64,000 bases of DNA from assembly GCF_002752675.1 (NCBI RefSeq), contig NZ_CP024608.1, positions 4,154,001 through 4,218,000 of the forward strand, given 5' to 3'. Position 1 is the first letter of the stretch; each line of letters begins with the position of its first letter. Under the pieces are notes generated by a model. It ran no database searches. It was not told the origin of the DNA and worked only from the letters and a program-made list of their open reading frames with translations. Of the stretch, positions 59,762 through 64,000 are shown one piece after another. The position numbers were made by a program, and so were the translations under genes. Source of the stretch: Massilia violaceinigra. Lineage in GTDB: Bacteria > Pseudomonadota > Gammaproteobacteria > Burkholderiales > Burkholderiaceae_D.

Positions 59762-61732
59762 ATGACCGATGTAATTTCCAACGCCAACCCCGACGCACAA
59801 CCTGCCATCACGCCCGCGGCCGAGCGTGGCCCGGCCGATCGTGGCCCGGCCGATCGTGGCCCGGCCGATCGCGGCCCGGCCGATCCCGGCGCCGCCGCCG
59901 CGCGCGAACAGGTGCTCGCCACCGTTGCCAAGCTGCCCAACCTGCCGGGCGTGTACCGCTATTTCGACGAAGCCGATGCGGTCCTGTACGTGGGCAAGGC
60001 GCGCGACCTCAAGAAGCGCGTGTCGAGCTACTTCCAGAAGAACCTGGCCAGCCCGCGCATCGCCATGATGGTCGAGCGCATCGCGCGCCTCGAGACCACC
60101 GTCACGCACAGCGAGGCCGAAGCGCTGATCCTCGAAAATAACCTGATCAAGACGCTCAAGCCGCGTTTTAACATCCTGTTCCGCGACGATAAGTCGTATC
60201 CCTATCTGAAGATCACCGGGCAGGACGTGCCGCGCATGGCTTACTACCGCGGCGCGGTCGACAAGAAGAACCAGTATTTCGGGCCGTTCCCGAGCGCGTG
60301 GGCGGTCAAGGAATCGATGCAGATCCTGCAGAAGGTGTTCATGCTGCGCACCTGCGAGGACAGCGTGTTCTCGAACCGCACGCGCCCCTGCCTGCTGCAC
60401 CAGATCGGCCGCTGCAGCGGTCCCTGCGTGGACCTGATCACGCGCGACGACTACAAGATTGACGTCGACAACGCCGCCAGGTTCCTGCGCGGGCGCCAGA
60501 GCGAGGTGATGGCCGACCTGGAAGCGAAGATGCACGCGTTCGCGGGCGAACTCAAATTCGAGCAGGCCGCCGCGGTGCGCAACCAGATCCAGTCGCTGGC
60601 GCGCGTGCTGCACCAGCAAAGCATGGAAACCGGCGGCGACGCCGACGTCGACATCATCGCCGTGGTGGTGCAGGGCGGGCGCGCCTGCGTCAACCTGGCG
60701 ATGGTGCGCGGCGGGCGCCACCTGGGTGACCGTGCCTACTTTCCGACCCAGGTCAGCGACGCCGCAGCGATTGCCGAAGGCTCGATCGAAGTCGAAGTGC
60801 TGGCGGCCTTTCTGGCGCAGCACTACAGCGAAAAATTCATCCCCGGGGTGCTGATCCTGAATATCGAATTCGACCAGCCGGCGTTGATGGTGGCGCTCAC
60901 CGAGCAGTGCGGACACCGCATCAACCTGATTTTCCAGCCGCAGGGGCAGCGCCGCCAGTGGCTGGAAATGGCGCACAAGGGCGCCGAGATTTCGCTGGCG
61001 CGCCTGCTGTCCGAACAGGGTTCGCAGCAATCGCGCACGCGCGCGCTGGCCGAAGCGCTGGCACTCGATGCGACCGACCTCGATGCCCTGCGCATCGAGT
61101 GCTTCGACATCAGCCACACGCAGGGCGAGGCGACCCAGGCCTCGTGCGTGGTATTCCATCACCACGCCATGCAGAACGGCGAATACCGGCGCTACAACAT
61201 CAACGGCATCACGCCGGGCGACGATTACGCGGCCATGCGCCAGGTGCTGATGCGCCGTTACGAAAAGGTCGCCAATGGCGACGGTGTCATGCCCGACGTG
61301 GTGCTGATCGACGGCGGCAAGGGCCAGATCGAAATGGCGCGCCAGGTGTTCGCCGAACTGGGTCTGGATATCTCGCTGATCGTCGGCGTGGCCAAAGGGG
61401 AGGGGCGCCGGGTCGGCCTGGAGACGCTGATGTTCGTCGACGGGCGCGCCGCGCAGGAGCTGGGCAAGGAATCGGCGGCGCTGATGCTGGTCGCCCTGAT
61501 CCGCGACGAAGCGCACCGCTTTGCGATCACCGGCATGCGCGCCAAGCGCGCCAAGACGCGCCAGACCTCGCGCCTGGAAGAGATCGAGGGCATCGGCGCC
61601 AAGCGCCGCCAGAAGCTGCTGGCGCGCTTCGGCGGCCTGCGTGGCGTGGTCGACGCCAGCGTCGAAGACCTGATGTCGGTGGAAGGTATTTCGACCCAGC
61701 TGGCCGAAGAGATTTACAAGCAGCTGCATTGA
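59762..61732 (+). CDS. uvrC: Excinuclease ABC subunit C
   Basis: A 656-residue nuclease. GIY-YIG domain ([20 protein letters not shown]) begins at about residue 58, then a UVR motif (about 250), the RNase H-like domain with [11 protein letters not shown] and the C-terminal helix-hairpin-helix ([13 protein letters not shown]). It makes both cuts around DNA lesions with UvrB. ATG 59762 is preferred to TTG 59741. Before the GIY-YIG domain lies an extra tail with four RGPAD units. Confidence 0.95.
   Translation: MTDVISNANPDAQPAITPAAERGPADRGPADRGPADRGPADPGAAAAREQVLATVAKLPNLPGVYRYFDEADAVLYVGKARDLKKRVSSYFQKNLASPRIAMMVERIARLETTVTHSEAEALILENNLIKTLKPRFNILFRDDKSYPYLKITGQDVPRMAYYRGAVDKKNQYFGPFPSAWAVKESMQILQKVFMLRTCEDSVFSNRTRPCLLHQIGRCSGPCVDLITRDDYKIDVDNAARFLRGRQSEVMADLEAKMHAFAGELKFEQAAAVRNQIQSLARVLHQQSMETGGDADVDIIAVVVQGGRACVNLAMVRGGRHLGDRAYFPTQVSDAAAIAEGSIEVEVLAAFLAQHYSEKFIPGVLILNIEFDQPALMVALTEQCGHRINLIFQPQGQRRQWLEMAHKGAEISLARLLSEQGSQQSRTRALAEALALDATDLDALRIECFDISHTQGEATQASCVVFHHHAMQNGEYRRYNINGITPGDDYAAMRQVLMRRYEKVANGDGVMPDVVLIDGGKGQIEMARQVFAELGLDISLIVGVAKGEGRRVGLETLMFVDGRAAQELGKESAALMLVALIRDEAHRFAITGMRAKRAKTRQTSRLEEIEGIGAKRRQKLLARFGGLRGVVDASVEDLMSVEGISTQLAEEIYKQLH
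59825..59884 (+). repeat. 15-base coding tandem repeat in uvrC
   Basis: Four copies of CGTGGCCCGGCCGAT (last copy with one change), which encode RGPAD units in the disordered N-terminal tail of UvrC. The repeat keeps the frame at any copy number. Confidence 0.9.
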
Positions 61733-61855
61733 CCGGCATGATGCGACCGTGTGTGCGGCATGCCCCGCGCACGGTCCAAACTGGTTAAAAGATCATTAGC
61801 AAGGTAGACTAGCGGCGCAAGCATCTATCAACGCTTAACCAGTGCGCCCGCCTCT

Positions 61856-62440
61856 ATGCCCTTTAATATCCCGATTCTCCTGACCTGGTTACGTGTAGCC
61901 CTGATTCCCCTCGTTGTGGGCGTGTACTACCTGCCCGCCCACTGGCTGCCGCGCTCCGACCAGGACACGGCGGCCACCCTGGTGTTCGTCATCGCCGCCA
62001 TCACCGACTGGTTCGACGGCTTCCTGGCGCGGCGCTGGAACCAGACCTCCGCCTTCGGCGCCTTTCTCGATCCGGTGGCCGACAAATTGATGGTGGCCGG
62101 CGCGCTGCTGGTGCTGGTGCACCTGGACCGGGTCGAACACTTCATCGCCTTCATCATCATCGGCCGCGAGATCGCCATTTCCGCGCTGCGCGAATGGATG
62201 GCGCAGATCGGCGCATCGCGTTCGGTGGCGGTCAGCTCGATCGGCAAGATCAAGACCGCCGCGCAGATGACCGCCATTCCGCTGCTGCTGTGGCACGACA
62301 TGCTGTTCCGCGTCGTCGACACCCAGCGCCTGGGCGAATACCTGATGTACCTGGCCGCCGTGCTGACCGTCTGGTCGATGTTCTACTACATGCGCCTGGC
62401 CTGGCCCCTGATCAAGGAAAAGGGCGGCATGATGGATTGA
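61856..62440 (+). CDS. pgsA: CDP-diacylglycerol--glycerol-3-phosphate 3-phosphatidyltransferase
   Basis: A 194-residue membrane enzyme with four to six helices. The CDP-alcohol phosphotransferase motif D-G-x2-A-R-x8-G-x3-D-x3-D is complete (DGFLARR...GAFLDPVAD). It makes phosphatidylglycerol phosphate. In many proteobacteria pgsA follows uvrC and precedes tRNA genes, as here. Confidence 0.95.
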   Translation: MPFNIPILLTWLRVALIPLVVGVYYLPAHWLPRSDQDTAATLVFVIAAITDWFDGFLARRWNQTSAFGAFLDPVADKLMVAGALLVLVHLDRVEHFIAFIIIGREIAISALREWMAQIGASRSVAVSSIGKIKTAAQMTAIPLLLWHDMLFRVVDTQRLGEYLMYLAAVLTVWSMFYYMRLAWPLIKEKGGMMD

Positions 62441-62463
62441 TGGAAGTAATGGCCTGTCGAACC

Positions 62464-62491
62464 TTGACAGGCTGTCCAGATCATCTATAAT
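62464..62491 (+). promoter_or_regulatory. Consensus sigma70 promoter of the tRNA-Gly genes
   Basis: TTGACA, 16 bases, TATAAT: both boxes are perfect. A GC-rich discriminator (GCCGCCC) follows, typical of stable RNA promoters under stringent control. It lies 42 bases before the first tRNA. Confidence 0.85.
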
Positions 62492-62532
62492 GCCGCCCTG
62501 TTGTGACGATGTTGTAACGATGTTGTAACCAA

Positions 62533-62608
62533 GCGGGAGTAGCTCAGTTGGTAGAGCGCAACCTTGCCAAGGTTGAGGTCGAGAGTTCGAGACTCTTCTC
62601 CCGCTCCA
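62533..62608 (+). tRNA. tRNA-Gly (GCC), copy 1
   Basis: 76 bases with encoded CCA. Acceptor GCGGGAG pairs with CTCCCGC; anticodon loop CTTGCCAAG gives anticodon GCC; T arm GAGAGTTCGAGACTC. First of four identical genes. Confidence 0.97.
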
Positions 62609-62639
62609 GATACTTGGAGAAAACGTCGTCAGGTTATCC

Positions 62640-62668
62640 TTGAAATGTTGCTTGGTTTCTGCGATAAT
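62640..62668 (+). promoter_or_regulatory. Possible internal promoter before tRNA-Gly copy 2
   Basis: TTGAAA, 17 bases, GATAAT in the spacer between copies 1 and 2, 18 bases before the second gene. It would allow extra transcription of copies 2-4. Confidence 0.4.
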
Positions 62669-62685
62669 CATGGTCTTGAAAAAAT

Positions 62686-62761
62686 GCGGGAGTAGCTCAG
62701 TTGGTAGAGCGCAACCTTGCCAAGGTTGAGGTCGAGAGTTCGAGACTCTTCTCCCGCTCCA
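62686..62761 (+). tRNA. tRNA-Gly (GCC), copy 2
   Basis: Identical to copy 1 in all 76 bases; anticodon GCC, CCA encoded. Confidence 0.97.
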
Positions 62762-62814
62762 GTTTCTGGATCTGGCTTTAAGTGGCGGTAAGTAGTAGAA
62801 TGCAGGACTCCAAT

Positions 62815-62890
62815 GCGGGAGTAGCTCAGTTGGTAGAGCGCAACCTTGCCAAGGTTGAGGTCGAGAGTTCGAGACTCTTCTCCCGCTCCA
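62815..62890 (+). tRNA. tRNA-Gly (GCC), copy 3
   Basis: Identical to copy 1. The spacer in front of it resembles the one before copy 4 (both carry GGATC(T/C)GG and end CTCCAAT), a trace of unit duplication. Confidence 0.97.
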
Positions 62891-62937
62891 GTTGTTGTGG
62901 ATCCGGTTGTAGTAAATAGTAAGATGAAAGCTCCAAT

Positions 62938-63013
62938 GCGGGAGTAGCTCAGTTGGTAGAGCGCAACCTTGCCAAGGTTGAGGTCGAGAGTTCGAGACTC
63001 TTCTCCCGCTCCA
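62938..63013 (+). tRNA. tRNA-Gly (GCC), copy 4
   Basis: Identical to copy 1. A terminator follows 9 bases after the CCA. Confidence 0.97.
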
Positions 63014-63022
63014 GAATTCGAA

Positions 63023-63046
63023 AGGGAAGCATCGCTTCCTTTTTTT
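63023..63046 (+). terminator. Rho-independent terminator after the tRNA-Gly genes
   Basis: GGAAGC-ATC-GCTTCC followed by seven T. It separates the tRNA-Gly array from tRNA-Cys, which therefore needs its own promoter or read-through. Confidence 0.75.
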
Positions 63047-63079
63047 GTAACCCTCCCGGGGGTTGCGCAGCAAGTCTCT

Positions 63080-63153
63080 GGCGAGGTAGCAAAGAGGTTA
63101 TGCAGCGGCCTGCAAAGCCGTTTAGACGGGTTCGATTCCCGTCCTCGCCTCCA
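63080..63153 (+). tRNA. tRNA-Cys (GCA)
   Basis: 74 bases with encoded CCA. Acceptor GGCGAGG pairs with CCTCGCC, discriminator U as usual for tRNA-Cys, anticodon loop CCTGCAAAG gives GCA. A phage-type integrase gene begins 143 bases downstream, which suggests use of the tRNA 3' end as an attachment site. Confidence 0.95.
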
Positions 63154-63196
63154 GAAAATCAAGGACTTAGTGGATGTTTCGCTAGTTCGAGCAAGC

Positions 63197-63223
63197 GTCG
63201 ACCTCTTGAAAAAAGAGGTCGAC
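63197..63223. repeat. Perfect 11-base palindrome downstream of tRNA-Cys
   Basis: GTCGACCTCTT, 5-base loop, AAGAGGTCGAC. There is no T run after it, so it is not an ordinary terminator; it could be a protein-binding or recombination site of the element. Confidence 0.6.
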
Positions 63224-63296
63224 CACACTTCAAAACGGCCTGCAAACGGCCTGCATTCCCTTGACACCCTGACCGACCATGCGCCCAAATGCGTGC

Positions 63297-64000
63297 ATGG
63301 CTACGATCAAAGTCCTGGGGAGTGGGGCGTTCCAGATCCGTGTCGTCAACAAACTCCTTCCCAAACCGTTCTATGCGACCTTCGATACAAGGGAGCAGGC
63401 TGTTGCGTTCAGCGACCATTTGACGTCGCTTCTCGCGCAAGGGATCGTGCCCGCCACGCTGGCGCAAGATAAAGGCGTCGCGCGCACGCCTTGGACTGTT
63501 CAGCGATGCATCGCCGAGTACCTGCGTAGCGAGTCGGTCCCGGTCTCAGACGAGAAGCTTCTCGAGACCGTCAGGAGCCGCGTCGCCGATATCAACACCA
63601 ACGACTTGTACTACGACTGGGCTGATGCGTGGGTCCGCGGCATGAAGCAAGTCGACAACCTGTCTCCGAGCACGATCGGGCACCGCCACGGCGCGCTTGC
63701 CAGGTGCCTCGACTGGGTATGCCGGCGACATCCACAGATCCTCCCGGCCACCCCTCCTACGGCTCCTGAAGCATGGCTTCGCGACATATACCAAGGAAGA
63801 CGAAAAGCTTGCCGTGGCCAATGGGGGCAAAGCGAAGACCGACGTCGAACGCGACCGGCGTCTGGATGAAGATGAAGAGGAGCGCATTCTCGCCTGTCTG
63901 GTGGCGATGCCGGAGGCGCGCGCGTTCTTCGTGCTCGCGCTCGAAACAGCGATGCGGATGCGCGAGTGTTATACGCTGGAGCTCGAACAAGTCGGTCTTG
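63297..64000 (+). pseudogene. Frameshifted tyrosine recombinase (phage-type integrase), incomplete at window end
   Basis: The first frame (from ATG 63297, MATIKVLGSGAFQIRVVNK) holds the N-terminal DNA-binding half up to LCDWVCRRHPQIL-like sequence (CLDWVCRRHPQIL). Near 63740-63760 the coding frame shifts by +1, and the sequence continues as LLKHGFATYTKEDEKLAVAN, then RRLDEDEEERILACLV and FFVLALETAMRMRECYTLEL, the beginning of the catalytic domain with its first Arg. The shift lies near a CACCCCTCC run. The catalytic Tyr is beyond the window. Either a real loss of function or an error in the sequence. Confidence 0.7.

Larger units (their letters stand above)
63154..64000 (+). mobile_element. 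Left end of a tRNA-Cys-linked integrated element
   Basis: From the tRNA end to the window edge. The layout tRNA - short gap - integrase reading away is typical of genomic islands and prophages. The right boundary is outside the window. The right attachment site cannot be sought here. Confidence 0.6.

Noticed and set aside
61889..63288. Long minus-strand ORFs crossing the tRNA-Gly genes, with repeats such as GRRVSNSRPQPWQGCALP and GEESRTLDLNLGKVALYQLS
   Set aside because: These are translations of the tRNA genes in reverse. They are a known source of false proteins in databases.

Overview
The window looks like a chromosomal segment of a betaproteobacterium of the family Oxalobacteraceae (Massilia/Duganella/Janthinobacterium type). 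The basis is high G+C, the gene order yceD-rpmF-plsX-fabH-fabD-fabG-acpP-fabF followed by ygfX-rpoE-rseA-mucD-grx-lepA-lepB-rnc-era-recO-pdxJ-acpS-uvrC-pgsA, and the protein sequences. This rests on recognition by eye, not on a database search. There are no rRNA genes and no CRISPR array.

Bases 1-4620 are mixed accessory DNA: the end of a GNAT acetyltransferase, a minus-strand pair (methyltransferase and periplasmic binding protein), an unknown protein behind a sigma28-like promoter, small ORFs, a dead 3' fragment of sbcC, and an unknown gene with an antitoxin-like tail. Bases 4786-9873 hold a secreted phosphatase, a large PAS/GGDEF cyclase and a hemerythrin-like protein. Bases 10106-13952 are a compact run (DUF349 protein, moaE, crcB, YiaA-type membrane protein). 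Then come a secreted M1 aminopeptidase, clpB with a sigma32 promoter, a PEP-CTERM metalloprotease with a sigma54 promoter, a membrane-anchored coiled-coil receiver protein and a large-subunit catalase. Bases 25635-31583 are mostly ordinary accessory genes: questin-oxidase-like protein, propeller-like protein, AraC/MFS divergent pair, GNAT-like protein and rraA.

Bases 31653-35030 are the most unusual part. Two tandem Cache-HAMP membrane sensors lack any output domain, each is preceded by a near-identical leader that carries a 20-codon upstream ORF overlapping the sensor start, and a DUF4388-like cytoplasmic protein follows. Isocitrate lyase, rlmJ with a basic repeat tail and an EAL-HDOD protein come next, then a roughly 350-base intergenic repeat cluster with dRS3-like palindromes.

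From 40133 to 62440 the window is core chromosome. A 7-methyl-GTP pyrophosphatase and a tetrapyrrole-methylase-family enzyme lie on the minus strand, divergent from the fatty-acid and phospholipid synthesis cluster. The sigmaE envelope-stress operon follows; its anti-sigma factor has no visible membrane segment and rseB is absent. Then come translation, secretion and RNA-processing genes and DNA-repair genes. The right end has four identical tRNA-Gly(GCC) genes behind a consensus promoter, a tRNA-Cys(GCA), and directly after it a frameshifted tyrosine-recombinase gene, which looks like the left edge of a tRNA-integrated element. Short in-frame repeat expansions occur in several housekeeping genes (fabF, uvrC, rlmJ, the cyclase).
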